Source of the DNA: Baylisascaris procyonis
Taxonomy: Eukaryota; Nematoda; Chromadorea; Rhabditida; Ascarididae
Direction: 5' to 3'
DNA length: 64,000 nt
Assembly (NCBI GenBank): GCA_037389465.1
Contig: JAZARR010000212.1
Location: 2,684,001-2,748,000 of the forward strand
Positions 37,108 to 50,782 of the stretch are shown here, in pieces. Both the position numbers and the translations under genes were made by a program. Below the pieces are notes generated by a model. It saw only the letters and a list, made by a program, of their open reading frames with translations, did not search any database and had not been told where the DNA came from. How positions within the stretch are numbered: position 1 is the stretch's first letter; every line of letters starts with the position of its first letter.

Positions 37108-40048
37108 AACATGGTTTAAAAATTTAGCACAGGAAGCTGTCGTGTTTTTTGGTGCTTTTTATTCGTTGTTCCTGTAAAATGAGACGTCATGAAAGTTCCT
37201 TAAGGTGATTAAAATGTTGAAATGAAGAAACTCATAATGCTAGGATGCCTCAGACCCACGGGTCTTTTTCTCAATGCTGCATTGTAGCCACTTCAAGCCT
37301 TACATTCCACTTCTCCAGAGGAGCTGGAATGCTTCTATGAGGAAAGGATTGCCAGGTTTCTTGATGGTCCAGTCTGACTTGCAACGTCTGTCTTATCGCG
37401 GAGTGTCCTGATGGCAGTGTTTTTAGCTAGTTGTGTTATAGCCCATGTCTTGCGAAATTGATGTGAGGTGTTCCACACTATCTATAGAAGAGTGTTAGTG
37501 CCAGTTCTGTTTTGTTTTCTTATTCATCGCTTGTAAGAGCACTTTAGTGAAATGATCCAAAGAATTACCTCTTGGTGTTTGTGTGTCACTATATCCTATG
37601 TCGTTTATCATTCATCCGTGTATATGAAACAGACAGAATTTAAATTCGAACTTCTGGTTTTATGCTTATTTCGGTGCATTCCTTACTTTGTACCTCATTA
37701 TTTCAGCACTGTATTGTTTTTGCATATGGGAAAGCGTGATAAAAAAGTTTGTTTGTCATTCCACTGTAAAAGGAAAGAGCTTTCGCGGAGACCGCATATT
37801 ATGCCAGCCAGCTGGCGCGTTTTCCCGTTACCTGTTGTTAATATTGTTTCTGAGTTTCTTCATTAATAAAATGTTGTGGTTTTATTGAAAATTTTCTGTA
37901 GACGAAATGCTGCAGAAAAACGAGGACTCTCACGTGAGCACTGAGCAATACTGCTTTCAAATACATCCAAGCTTCCGATGGAAAGATGTATGGTTGTCGT
38001 CACATCTTTCGAAACAGCACGTGAAGAATTACATTACTTATATTGTCGGACACTTCCTGTTTTAGCACCACCGTTCTTGTGCCATGCATCCTCGTCAAAA
38101 CTCCCTGAGGATGTCCTTATCCTCTGGGCATCAACTCCAACTGTGGCAGCGTCGTTGGCATGATATCTTGGACTTTATGTGCCTCATCTTGTAAGCTGAC
38201 CTCATCTGTTTGGGAAATCTTACCCTTCTCATGTTTCACTGGTGTGCTGACACCTTTAAATACGGCACTCCAGTGAATCATCCAAGGGGAAATACAAGTC
38301 AAGAGACATACTTGGGTGCGTGTGTGAGAGACTGTACGCCTTCAGATTGACTATTTGAAAAAAAAACTAGTGTGGGCATGGCTGCTGCCGATTGCAAAGA
38401 ACCGGAAACTTGGAATGAATGTCTTGCTTTACGACTCGAAAGGGAAGATAGTGATGATGTTCAGAAAAGTAGAGAGGATAACTCGACTGTTGGCCAGTTA
38501 TGAGTTGTTCGGGCAAGATGTGACGACCACCGACGTACATTGTTTAGACTGCAGTCCGCAGATTTTTTGAAACATTAACGATAATCAGAAGCTATATTCA
38601 ACAATGAGTTGTGACATTTGCAAATTGCCGTTGGTGACCGAACTAAGCGCGCCATACTTTCATGACGATCCTTAAAGAAGTAAAGTCGTTGCTCTTTTAC
38701 AAGGATGTCTATAATTTTGGTCGCGTTTTGCTGCCGTATTACAATCACAAAGCTCACACAGCGGTATTTTGTTGAGTTTCCGTATCAGTAATTATGATAG
38801 GAATCGTCAGAGCATCTACTATGAGGGTTGCGGCGATATGTGCAATGGTTATAGAAACTTGAACAACAAAAAAATCTTCATCAGTAGAGACCAATAATTG
38901 TATTCTTTTCATAGTGTTCAGTAATATGGAGACAAACGTCAGCCATCGGAAGGCAATTGTCGATGATCTACTGGATATTTATCAAACTACTGCTATATCG
39001 ACGATTAATGACCGCATAAAAACTATTCGTTTGCATCCTTCACTCGATTAGTATTCTTTTCAAATTCACAATAAGTTTCAAAAGGATAAAGGATACATCT
39101 TGCATCCGTTTGCTGCGAGATGCATCCTCTACACTACACTTTTCTTCAAAATCAACGAGAGCACTCTTAATTACTCTATAGTCCGACGGTGGCATGGAGA
39201 GATACTCAGGTCACTTGGAGAAGTGCTCAGGCTTCATTACAAAAAACCCTATCGGTGTCACCTAGATGGACGATGTTTTTGAAGATATTCTTACGTGTTT
39301 CTCATGGACGCACTACCAGTTCAATGATCCATGTTTGATAAAGTTGTGGAAAATGGATGGTGAACGCATTATTATGAGGATGTTGCAACAGTTCATTATG
39401 CCACTGACACAATTTCACATATACGGCTGCTCTCTTGCTCACTGTTTAAATATGCAGGATAAGCGTAAATTAGTACCAGTCAATGATGTTTTATGTAGAG
39501 TGCGGCATAATGGCGAGCACCGCAAACAAGTGACCAGCCTAAGTGCTATGTCGATAAAGTATAAGAGGAGAACAGGAAATGAATGAATCTGGAAGGTAAT
39601 GTGATCGAAAGAGCCTCTTTTGATGGCACAGTTCTCCACTTGTAAGTGAACAGCATCTGAGAAACAATCTTTAAAGACATGACGATGAAGCGAGAATTAC
39701 AATAGTTGGATGGTTCTGCCATATTCCTCTAGCAGTAAAGGGATGCTTCAACTCTCAGCTTCTTATAAGACATTGGATTTGGGTATCGTTATGCCAAATG
39801 CTTCCTAATGAAGTAGTGTCCTCTCAACTCTGCATAAAATACGAGGGTCAGAACTCGCTTTCACGTCGGTGAATATTGTTAGTGAAAAACAGGGTACTTC
39901 AAAATAGAACAATTATATGTTATCAATTGCGATAGAAGACACAGCGAATAAGCTGTCACATGTGAATGAGGCCGAATAAAACATTCCACGTGTTGGTGAA
40001 GAGTTTCTTGTGAAGCCGCATCTGAAGTACACTTGCCTCTTGTTTCGC
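37108..40048. other. Region between the convergent BDP1 and calponin-repeat genes
   Basis: Holds the 3' ends of both neighbours. An AATAAA at 37865-37870 (+) is a possible distant poly(A) signal for BDP1. A dispersed repeat copy lies at 39113-39220. The + frame at 39266-39586 is open for 106 codons without a known domain; no gene is called. Confidence 0.4.
39113..39220 (+). repeat. Dispersed repeat copy B (matches 12990-13096 inverted)
   Basis: CTGCGAGATGCATCCTC, then CTTTTCTTCAAA, CACTCTTAATTACTC, CCGACGGTGGCATG and ATACTCAGGTCA, in the same order as the reverse complement of 12990-13096. The homology covers about 110 bp and stops on both sides. Confidence 0.55.
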
Positions 40049-43000
40049 TCACTCTGTTTGCTGTACTGCCTGCTCATCCGGAATTGCTTCCTCGGGGAAT
40101 TCAAGCTCCCAGATCCGCTTCAGATGTTTCCCTTTCACATCTCTTGGCGTTCCAAAGCCTGTCATACCTTTCTGAAAATTTGTTACTGCAAGATAATGAA
40201 ACCACTCACTGTCAGACATACCTCGCTCGCCTTATTGAAAACAGCAAGCAAGAAGGGTATTTGGAACAAACAGGTCCTATATTGCATTCGGCCATATCAC
40301 TGAATTTGCGCAACAACTCGTCATGGTTTGTAGGTAGCAATGCGAAAATCCATCAGAATCCACTGTAATATCACAAACAAATCCAATATCACAATCCAGC
40401 AGTTAAGTTCAAGAATAAAATATCTCCCACATAATTTCTTAAGGCTTAAAAATAGATAGCCATGCCCCCAATCAAAAAGCCAATTTAAATAGAATGTTTT
40501 CTTTACGAGTTGCAATTGTCTTGATCCTGCGTTCTCTTGCTGTTACAGGAATCGGCGTTTACCCATTTCCACAATTTACTGTAATTCAGCTAAATACTAC
40601 TGTTGAAGCGTCCGTAATTTTGCTGATTGTGTTCGGTGTTGCTCGAGCCTATAATAGATGCTATACCGAATAAAAACAAACATACAATACAGTTTGTTGC
40701 ACTAACATCCGAAGAATCGTCAGGATTGTTGCTTAGCTGAGTGCATTCACCATCAGGCTACTCCACATTCTGGCTACTTCTTATGTGGTCTACTGTTAGC
40801 GGTAACATGTATTATGTGAACAGAAATCTTTACGCCGATAATTCGCACAAGAATCCACCTATTTTCTATTATGCTGCCTGAGTGGGCTATGTGTTTGAAC
40901 CGTGTTTGGGGTGACACAAAGCAAACACGTGTTCTGAAACCAAAAAAAAAATTTTTTTTTGTTTCGGCTTGATATCCCGAAATGGAAATTTCGGTTCCTG
41001 TTTCGGTCCTTACAAAACAGTCATTGGCTCCTATGGCTCACCAGGATGTGGTATTGGGTTATATCATTTCCTACGGCTATCAAAAGAAAATAATATGGTA
41101 CTTCAAGTTGTTTACAGGAAATGTTGAGTGTTTATGATGGCAAAGAAAGAATTGCAGACACGGTGCACAATGGACAGCAAAAATCGTCTCAGTAATCATA
41201 CGACTCTGATAGGAATATTGCGACATGTTTCTTACAGAAAAGTTTGCCTGCCTTCCACTTACAGATGCTGTTTGCGCTTTTCTGATCTTCCTTTGTGAAG
41301 TGGAAAATTGATCACCTGGGATTCATATCGATTTGTTCCCGATTGCAGTCTTACGATGGAATCGGTCGCCCTAAGCTGCTCGATGGTCCATTTCTTACCT
41401 CCATCGGCGAATACGACTGGTGTAGCTGTATTTCGAGGCATACCGAATCCAGTCTTACCCTGAACTCCACGCTCCTTATAATCCAATGAACTTCGTTTAG
41501 TTTATGAAAGCATATGCGGAAGACCGTGTCGCCAAAGATGCTAGAGTTGCAAAAATGTTATGTTTGCATGCTGCTAATTCATTAGTAACGACTCTGTACA
41601 TCCCCACTCAATTGAATTGCGCCCAATCACCTAAACAACCGATTCTCTTTGAATGGTTACTTTATCTTACTTACTATTAAGTTTTTTATAATTATGTAAG
41701 TTATGCAGTTTAGCCGATGTTAGTTCTGTAATGTTTTCCGTCATCATCTCTTATGCTATTTTACTTTAAGAATTATCACTGTAAGCCGCTCCCTGTCCTC
41801 TTGCTGCTTATTTACCACTACATTTTGCCAATGTGGGCATTCAATGGTGCTTTACTTCCAGTGTTTCTATTGGTAAGCTTGTGCAATGCAAATTAGAAGA
41901 ATGGGAAATAAAATAAAATAAAATTCTAAGCAACTCGCTATTGGTAATAAGCTCGCTAATGCGTTCAATTTCTTGTATTTCTTGCACAATGATTTTTCAT
42001 TATCTACTTTCTGTTCTCCCTAAATTCTGAGCGATAAAATTTTATAGCTCATATTATCCACTAGCGATTCCATTTACTAAATAACGTTCCAATACACTTT
42101 TCGTAGATTTCAGAAATGAATAAAGTAACCGCATTGTTCGAGAATATGACAGAACCGACTCGTTTCGAATGATTCATATCACTTTAGAACGATTTCATTA
42201 GCATTCTCTCGAAGGAGACAGAAAATTGATCACAGATAACCAACTCACTATAAGCTAGTATTTTTTTATCTGTCGAGACTTATTCACTGCAAGCCTCATA
42301 TTCATACTATTGCATTTTTACTTGCACGAATATATTAGAGGGGTGAATTTAAATGCATCGTACAATAGTAAAACGAATGTCACATCATCGCTTGATTGTT
42401 TGACTATTTTAGTTTAGTGTTACTAGTCATATCATACTACGGGAGGGGGAGAAGGAGGGTGGAAGAGGTGAGGCGGGGGGGGGAAGGGGAGGGGAGGGGA
42501 AAGGTGGGTGGCAAGTGGGTTTTTCTAAATGGAGCAAGAGGTTCTGCCTGTATGTTTGGTCAGCTTAGGCGTCTTCGATCGGTGGTTAATAATGTGCCAG
42601 CGTATGAGTAAGCCAGCTTGCAAAAAACTGAACGCCGTGTACTTATCAAACATTGAAAGGAAGGACGCCTTTGTTACTTCGCTGCTTTTGGGACGCTTTT
42701 TCGATAGTACTCCACTCAAAGATGCTTTTCTTTTCAGCACAACGACGCATTTCCCTCTATTTAAATAAGTAAGAAAGTGTGTGTGTGTGTGCTGTAAATT
42801 CGTTCCGTCCCGAAGCTTGCACGGATGTTTTTGTGAGCTTAAGTTGCGCGAGAAAAGAACTTTGAGCGTTAATCCCGCTTTAAAATTTATGCTTCTTGAA
42901 TATTCCCCACACCTACATTCTTTACAGTACTGTGCTGACAGTATGTCGCAACCGAGCGGACTGAGACGAAGCGGCTTTTTTTTGAAGACAATGAAAACTT

Positions 43001-43220
43001 TGTAGGAAACCGAAGGCATGACTGAAAAAGAATCCAGTTTTACAAGATGAATACTTCATTACCTTCTGGGAGTCGAATTGGTTGGTTCCAGATTGAAGCG
43101 GGATGAGGCCATCGGTCTGCCTCAACTGCCGCAGTGTGAATTTGCCATTTCGTGTACGACGCTCGCTGTCGGCAGTGATCGGCGCTTCAGCGGCTGCGAT
43201 CTTAAGATGCTCTTGTGTGC
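40049..43220 (-). CDS. Calponin-like-repeat protein of the UNC-87/CLIK family (3' exons; 5' start unclear)
   Basis: Exons 43063-43220, 41316-41459 and 40049-40171, phases 1-2/0/0 and GT-AG borders. Exon 1 seen: RRTRNGKFTLRQLRQTDGLI then PLQSGTNQFDSQK. Exon 2: GKTGFGMPRNTATPVVF, a linker, then IVRLQSGTNRYESQ. Exon 3: KGMTGFGTPRDVKGKHLKRI, WELEFPEEA and a tail ending AVQQTE before TGA. The 'GxTGFGxPR ... LQSGTN(K/Q/R)(F/Y)(D/E)SQ' unit is the calponin-like repeat that binds F-actin; proteins built of these repeats without a CH domain bundle actin in nematode muscle. The visible part has two GxTGFG units and two LQSGTN units, so it is much shorter than UNC-87. The first visible exon begins in mid-codon after TTATTTGTAG, so a small upstream exon is expected; alternatively the frame opens at an ATG at 43263. 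Which worm paralogue it is cannot be decided here. Confidence 0.85.
42441..42511 (+). repeat. G-rich purine tract
   Basis: About 70 bp of GGGAGGGGGAGAAGGAGGG to GGGGAGGGGAAAGG in the first visible intron of the calponin-repeat gene; potential G-quadruplex or triplex former. Confidence 0.7.
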
Positions 43221-44289
43221 CTACAAATAATCCACATATGTTGCACTTCCGCAGACAATGCACAGATAGCCCTCATCTATTACATTTTCACAGGCAATGC
43301 GAAGACGTGCACAGTCTCTAGTGATAGTGCTTCATAAATGAGCATAACAGTATCTCGAAAGTGCTACCGCATTTTTTATTACATTATCGAATTTTCATAG
43401 TCGGCGCACTGTCCAATAAAATTTTTTGTTTCCTCCTTTTTCCAGTAGGATTTTGCACAAAGGAACTATAGCCGTGGCTGCAGCCTTCGAATTAAGCGCA
43501 TGGTATTTAGGCCTATACGTACAATGGTAATCGACGCAGTGGAAGGATAGATGTGCGCAAGAGGTATTTTTGCCTTATTTGCCGGATAAAAATATATTCG
43601 CAAACTATCAAAACCAGACGTCAGTTTCCAAAAGGGCAAAACATGGCAGTGCTTTTCTTTAACTGAAGCTATCTTCTCTTAGATTGTCGCTTAGGAATTT
43701 GTCAGTTCGATGTATGCTTTTCATGGATTAATTTTAATCGGGTATCAGTTCTCCTTGCTTTAACTATGTGGTATCGTTCGGCGGCTCTGTTTAGAGGGTG
43801 TGATCAATCCGAAGGGATTAAGCGTTAACAATAATGCGTGAAGACGAGGCTTCTTTTGCCCATACCTCATAAGCGAAAATAATACGAAGGCCACAACGAC
43901 GAAAATATAAGCTATCAAACTGGAAAGAAAAAAACATGCTTTTTTTTTTTCATGCCAAGCCTTGAAGTGAGAGAACATGTAAAAATCACGTGGACACGAA
44001 AACAATGAAAGATAACGGAGCAGACAACACGTATCGATATCCAATACCGCAAGGTTCAGTAGGTAAGAGAAGCAGTAGTGTGAAGGTCGAAACTACTCAG
44101 TTGTGACTTGAAAGATGACGAAGTGGGTGCTTTAACGATACCAGCAGAAAGTAAATTGCTAGCTCGCACAAAAAACTAGTAACATCGAATGAACGCATAG
44201 GCGATTACATTAAAGTCACAGGTACCGCTTCAACATCGTTGTCACGAATAAAACAATCTCATCCCTTCTTCTAAGAAAACATTCCCTTT

Positions 44290-44870
44290 AGGATTTGATA
44301 AACCATATGACACCTTTCATGGGAAATATTTAACTGCCATAATTTCGACCATCCAGCGAATGCATCTTGCCAGAACGTAAATATTGTGGGCAGTGTCGTG
44401 CAATGAACGACTAATTTAGAGGTCATCAGCAAAGGACCAGGTGCTACTCAGCTCGTTATCGGAAATATGGTCGATATACACAAGGAACAAAATGAGCTCC
44501 AAAACACTCCTTGGAGGGACGCCGCCAAATAGGGTACGGACCAGAACGTCTCCAATTTGCATTCGCAAGCTTCGTCTACTGATCCACTTTAGGGAACGAT
44601 CGACGACGTCATACTTTTCCAGTTTCAGGAGTAGTTTTCCATGACGGATTGTATAAAAGGTTCCTGTCTAATCTGGACCCACAGTTTCGGTCTTTTACCA
44701 ACCAGAGACGAAGCCAAACTGTGCAGAGTTTAAAGGATCATTTCGCATAAAATGATCGGCTATCGCGTCCTGGATGACTATCTCGAAAACCTTGCGAATG
44801 GAAAAGGTTACACTAATCGGGCAACAGTTCTTTTTACCGAAGTTGCAAACACTTTTTGGGCAAATTGAGA
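44290..44870 (-). mobile_element. Non-LTR retrotransposon relic (CR1/Jockey-like reverse transcriptase)
   Basis: Minus-strand frames give NCCPISVTFSIRKVFEIVIQ, then NDPLNSAQFGFVSGW (the '..SxQHGFRxGRS' block), stops, then LLKLEKYDVVDRSLKWISRR, GVPPRSVLELILFLVYIDHI (usual form [20 protein letters not shown]) and STWSFADDL with the catalytic FADD box, and further on WSKLWQLNISHERCHMV (usual 'WSxxWQLxLNxxKCxVM'). The part between the GF block and the WIS block is shortened and there are several stops, so it is inactive. No endonuclease domain or tail was recognised. Clade within non-LTR elements is a guess. Confidence 0.82.
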
Positions 44871-47340
44871 AGAAGACACGCTTCCAGGATAGGAGAGGAA
44901 GAGTGAGGTGGAGGAGAAAGGGAGGAGGAAAAAGCAGAGAAGGGTGTGGAGGATGAACAGGATAGGCAATGTCAGAAATTTACCTCAAACCATGAAATTG
45001 CCTTGCAATACATATCGGAAACAGGAACCGGATACCTTCTAGTATATGTTTTTAGCTTTCCCTTTAACGATTAAGTGCCTTTTCGTCAAAATTGTGAGAA
45101 AAACCATCCATTATTTCAGTGAATTTTGATGCTGATGAATTATTAAGGAAATTCTGCCTACAGAAAATGAAAAACGAATGTAAATTCAAGGCACTCAGTG
45201 CCTAGTCAAAAGAAAAAAGTGAAAACCTACACAGCAATCGTTCTATCCAAGTGGAGATAAAGCCTATTATTTGCGTTACTTGATATATATGGGACAAAGG
45301 TACCCCAACTGTTTTTTGGCACTTCATTAGTTAAATAATAGCCTCATTTTCGTTCGAGGTCGTGTGCACAACTGAAAACAACAAGTTCCTCATCCAATTT
45401 TTGATAAAGGAAGATAATGAAGAAACACCATGGTGTTCCATAAAGCAGGTTAAGCTAGCAGATGGTCCAGTTAGAAATCTAGTTGGCTTAATTCCACCTA
45501 AGGAAAAATGCTTCCATCGCTAATTCATATTCATTCAAACATATAATTCAACTTCTGAAACTGGTTTTCAGTCTAGCACAGTCACCCTTACATTTTATTT
45601 TCTAAAAACATTTCGTCTTTTTTTTGCCTTTTGCAGTCTCGACATCGGTAAAACAGGAATTTTTACAAAGCGTACTAGTTTATTTTTTTCCGCTCTTTGA
45701 GGACGATTCTTGGATCCATTTCTTTTTGTCTTCACCAGCTTCTTAACAATTTTTGCTGCCCACTCTCAAGTTTTCAAGTGAAAGAGTTTTTGTAAGCGCG
45801 CAAAAATGGCGAAATGATGGCTGCAAGGTTCATTCCACGCTGTTTCTTCCAACGGCAGGTGGCCCACCCACATAAATGCGTCAGCTGCATCCGTAAACAT
45901 TTTCTCGATAAATGGTCAATAAATCGGCCTTCTCTATTGCACACATTAAATTTCTAGGAACAATAAACAAGCAACACATCCCAGAGTTAAAAAAAAAAGT
46001 TGATTTTCGTCTCCATGCCCCCTTTCGAAGTAAAATTAGACCTCTATCAATTCCTTTACTGGATTACTTAAATATTTTGTTCGACAAGTGCAGAATTCTC
46101 CGGAGGTTTCGAGAGTTAAAATTTGGTGTAGTTCAAGTGATACTAAATAAGAAAACACCTTTGGATTGGTAATCGAAGACTCAATGCTCAACTAAAACAA
46201 ATTTTCCACATTTCTGATATCGGCTTATTCATTAAGTTTTTCGTTCTTGATAGAATTACAAGCATGAATGTCACGAAGTAAACTGCTAAATAGTTGCCGT
46301 TGAAATTGACTGCTAAGGTCACGACATTCGATCGTTGCTAGATGGAACAAAAGTCTTTTACTATCGAAGACGGTGGACATCTGAGTGACCTGCAGTGTGA
46401 AATAATTTCTACTGGTCAGTGCAATATGAGTCATCAAATGACCGATGTCCAGTCGGACATCAATCAGAAGAGCTAACTCAAATGCGTTTTTATTAGTTTT
46501 AAGCTGCGGTTTATTGTGGAACGAATATAAAGCGCTACATGCTGAAAGCAATTGCTATAAATAATCAACGAAACATCTTCACATGCAATATTTACTTTCC
46601 ATTCCGTATAAGAATTACAAATAACCTATTTTATGTTTAAAATAATAAAACCTTTTTAGTTTATATAGTCTCAATTTCAAAAAAAAAAACCTTTTATATC
46701 CTTTTATATATGTTGTCAAATGTTCTTAGAAATATCTTGGTGATATCGCATATTAAATGATTATTTTTTACACTGTTTTCTAAATTACATCACATAGTTC
46801 GAATACTTTTCACGGTGATCAAGAATTTCTACACTATTGCATTAAAATAAAAGATGATAGATAAAACGCGTTGTAAAGCATTTCATTGTGAAGATCACTC
46901 TAATTTTTTTGATCACTCATATATACTGTCGAAGTGAAAACGTTAATCGCAGATTTGTGTCGGATTCGATCATGAAGACAGAACCCGTCGCATACTATGA
47001 AACGATTATAATTTCATTTAAAAAAAAGGATTTAAAAATTGAATAGTAACGCACTGAGTTGTTAAGACAGGAAGGCTGTTTGAATTGCGTATAGGTCTCT
47101 GTTTGATTCGCTAATGTTTACTCTGCACCGGTTATTTTCCTCTTGAAATATCTATTGCATTCGTTGATAGGAAAGAAATGTTACGTCATTGCAATTGCAC
47201 ATATTCCTCTCACAAGTATGAAGTGGTGGAATTAGCAGTCATTTTATTAAGATAACTGCTATCATTAATACATAACAGTGATTATTGCTATAAACTAGAT
47301 GGCGTAATTCTCATTACACATTTTGATACGCGCCATTCGT
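44871..47340. other. Intergenic, no gene recognised
   Basis: AT-rich. The minus frame at 46225-46551 (108 codons, LLRDIHACNSIKNEKLNE) is the longest and has no recognised domain or clear borders. Confidence 0.35.
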
Positions 47341-47378
47341 TCGATTTAATACAATGGCAACAATATTCGAGGATTGCA

Positions 47379-47459
47379 AAGCCGAGGTACAATAGAAGAG
47401 GTACGAGAAATGATGCAAACAATGGGCAACTTACCAGCGGCTGCTTCGGCCATGGCAGT
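47379..47459 (+). other. Coding-looking segment with a good donor, unassigned
   Basis: Reads RGTIEEVREMMQTMGNLPAA then ASAMA before GTAAGT at 47459. The helical composition and donor suggest an internal exon, but the acceptor is unclear and no family was recognised. Confidence 0.3.
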
Positions 47460-48894
47460 AAGTAATGAAGAGTTAGCAGCTAATGGCACACTAGGTTATC
47501 GGGAGCCCAAGTGGATGGATTCACTGTTGGTGACAGTGTGGTATCTGTCGGGTGTGGTCGTTAGTTGCGTTGCGCGCACAACGCTCCACCCTCAGCAGCG
47601 CGCACCCTTTAAGCCGGCCGACATCCAAGCACGCTTTTCTAGAGCTCTCGAGCTTTCCTCAAGCCTTCCTCACAAATCACGTGCCTAGTTTTTCACTTGC
47701 AATGCCACGTACACCCACTTCGTTGCATGGCCCTTCATTTATTTGTTTTGTACCTGGGAGTGCACTCTTACTGAGACATTGACTTTTTTTTCAGTACACC
47801 TAGCTGAGTCGTTCACCCGTCCAGGGTGTGTTTACGCTTGCAATGCTAATTGCAACCAACACTCGTCAATCTCGTTTTCTGTTAGGAAGTGAAACACATT
47901 CTCGGAGATGAGCATCTATCTCATCCGGCCTGTACTATGAGCACAAAGCAGTTCATTCGGTTGCGTTTCATAGAGGATCAATTCAATGAAGCTAACAAGC
48001 TTTAGAGGTGACGCAACTGCTGTAAAATGAAAATACCCATTGAGGCGTGAACACAACTCACAAAGAACAGCACTCTGGACGAGCTCAACAAAAACTGACG
48101 AGTTAAGTTCCTTTTAGCTTGCCACCTGTCTCACGTCTCTAAATGTTTCTTTTTTCTCAACACTCATTTCATTTATTTCGCACCTATCAACCCTTATGAT
48201 ATTTTTTAGGTAAATAAGTGCATAATTATGTAATTAAACATCTCTTGCGAGTGCTTATTTGGTGCTTCTTTTCTGTCTCTATTTTATTGTAAAACGACGA
48301 AAGGGGAAGACTGTAACTACGAAATCTGTGATGCGCGATTTATGGCTCACGAGAAAAATTTGGATCGGATAAAACGAACTCATCCTGTTCGTTCTCTTCT
48401 CCGGAGTCAACTACAAAACTTTGTGGAATTGAGTTTACATTAACGCTGAGCTTATGACGTACAAGTTGGCATAAACCATATTTGCGCATAATGTCGCGTG
48501 CGCTCTTGTATTATTTACTTGTGGATAAATGAGGTGTTAGTTGATGATGACAAAGCTCATGGGAACTTCAAATCGATATATGGGTAGTGAATAAAATTTG
48601 CAATTGTTTCGGAAATATGTATTTTACGCAAGCGCAACGTTGACCTCTCGACGATGTTCTTGACTGCTTCTTCAAGAAGCTTTGAGGAACAAATTTAACA
48701 GCCCAAAATCGTAGACAGTTATTCGGTTTTCTAATATGCTAAAACTTGTTTACGAATTGTTTTTCGAAGAAAAATTGCACGACACGTCAGCGACTTTGCA
48801 CGTTCCCGAATTGCTTGCAAACGAATGTATTTACTTTTAAATTTACTTGGATCTCGTGACGGAAGCGTTATGTGTTTCGTGTAACACATTCATT

Positions 48895-48945
48895 TACGGA
48901 TAGCACATACAGCACATAACGCATTCATATAGCACATTTATATGG
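48895..48945 (+). repeat. Short AGCACATA-type degenerate tandem repeat
   Basis: Units AGCACATACAGCACATAA and ATAGCACATTTATA recur over about 50 bp in non-coding sequence. Confidence 0.5.
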
Positions 48946-50698
48946 ATCAAGTACATACTGTAACAGCACAAGGTGCTATTGAAAACTTAGCCTAAAATCG
49001 ATGTACATTAAAATTCAGTTCCATTGCAGTGTTCTGCCTCTTTGTACCCCTCACAAACCTGCATTAGCAAAGCTCATTATGGTAAGGTAATGTCTCTATG
49101 CATGTTTATGTATGTCCGTGTCTCTGTGTGCCTATTCTTATGGTTGTTGCAGTTGTGGATTTGCTGAAGTTAAGGACACGAATTTTTTAGATCTGCCCTC
49201 AATGTCATATTTTCACCAGTTGCCTAAAAATTTGAACGGAAAAAATATTCGTTTGTTGAGGAATTATGCAAGCGGTCACTTCATACTCTATTATCTATTG
49301 GCACTTTGGGTTATTCATCTGTTTGTTGAGGAGGACTGCAGAAACACATATCTTATCTGCTCTTCTGGCACGCTTTTCACCTCGTTCTCTTAAACCCTGA
49401 AATGAAGCGTTCACATTTCGCGTAAATCCTTTCCGATGCTGCCATGATTTATTCAATGTGTGCCTAATTACTTCATACTAATTCCCTTCCTCAGACGGAC
49501 ATTTTTGCCGAAGAAATGCCTATCAGTTCTTCTTTTGTTTGCTATCTTCACTGGAGTGAAAACTCAGTTTTTGAGTAATTTCCAACTTTGGAAACCTCAA
49601 ATGGAAAAAACTACACCCATGAGAAGCGCGAAGGCCCATCTGCACGCTGCTAAGGCAAATAGATAAGTGCGGTTTTACTATGCATTCCCTTGCTGCGGGC
49701 TACGAAGTTTCTAATAGATAGCAGAGCACTGCCCTGTAGTAGCGAGTTCCCTTACTCGATTTGTTAGTTGCTAGAGGGCTCATGGATAGTTTTTTCGCAG
49801 CATCGTAGAAATAACATTGTTGGAAGGAAGCAATTCAGGATACGCTTCACGGAGAATCAGCAGTGCTAGAGCATTCGATGGCCGTAACGGTTGGCAGTTT
49901 TATAGCAATTGCATCATAAGTAGTGCATGACGGTAATGGTATAAACTGTTTTTTTTTCTGCGTACAAGCGTAAGCCGCAGTGGGAAAAGCTGTCAGTAGC
50001 ATTTGCTGAGATCTATTTATACATTCAAAGAATCCTTAAACTTCTAGTGAGTCTTTCTCCTCTATGGCAAAAAGAAACTCAGTGGAGTATTTTCTGTTAG
50101 TTTTCGGCAGTCCGTTCATTGCGGCATTTGATGAAGATTCCTGCGACTTTTAAAAGTCGAGAGCCGATTCGTCATTGCTTCGCTTTATCAACTGTACTGT
50201 GGCTGTACCCTCGATTGCTTTGGAAATTGGGATGTCTCAACTCCAATCTCATACATAAGCTCGCCATCATTCTGCACTGTTAAACGCTGTGGAACGTAAA
50301 AGAAATGCATAAAGACAAATAACATCCCCGAAAACGACCGCACAGCTGAATATATTGTTATCTGCAAGGACGGCTTTTTCACAGAGATTATCCTGTTATT
50401 AATTTCAGTTGATTTGTTTTTCGAAAGATTGCACTTCAGTGCAATCAAGTTTTGTGGAAAAAATAAACGTTTTGAAACGATAGCGTCGCCACTTGGATGG
50501 GCCGATGCTTAGCTTACTGTGTGTAGGCGTGATACAGTCAATCGTTAGGATGCTGGTGGAGCCACAGGATTGAGTCTAAAAGCGTTCCTGCCTCTGTGAT
50601 ACTGCTTTTATGCCATTTGAATCGTTTCGAGTACTCTAATGGAAAAATATGAGTAACTCGCCCTTTCTACATACTGCAACGTGGATTCCAATTTGCAG

Positions 50699-50782
50699 GT
50701 GTTCTACAAGAAGTTAGCAAAAGAAAATGATTCGAATGATCCATCAAGAATGCGCATTTGCAAAGTGCACGACAGTGGCGTG
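50699..50782 (+). other. Probable internal exon, unassigned
   Basis: AATTTGCAG precedes VFYKKLAKENDSNDPSRMRI then CKVHDSGV, with a donor of the type GTG followed by GTGATT. Phase 0 on both sides, 28 codons, good codon structure. No family recognised; it could belong with the segments at 47.4 kb and 53.7-54.5 kb. Confidence 0.35.
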
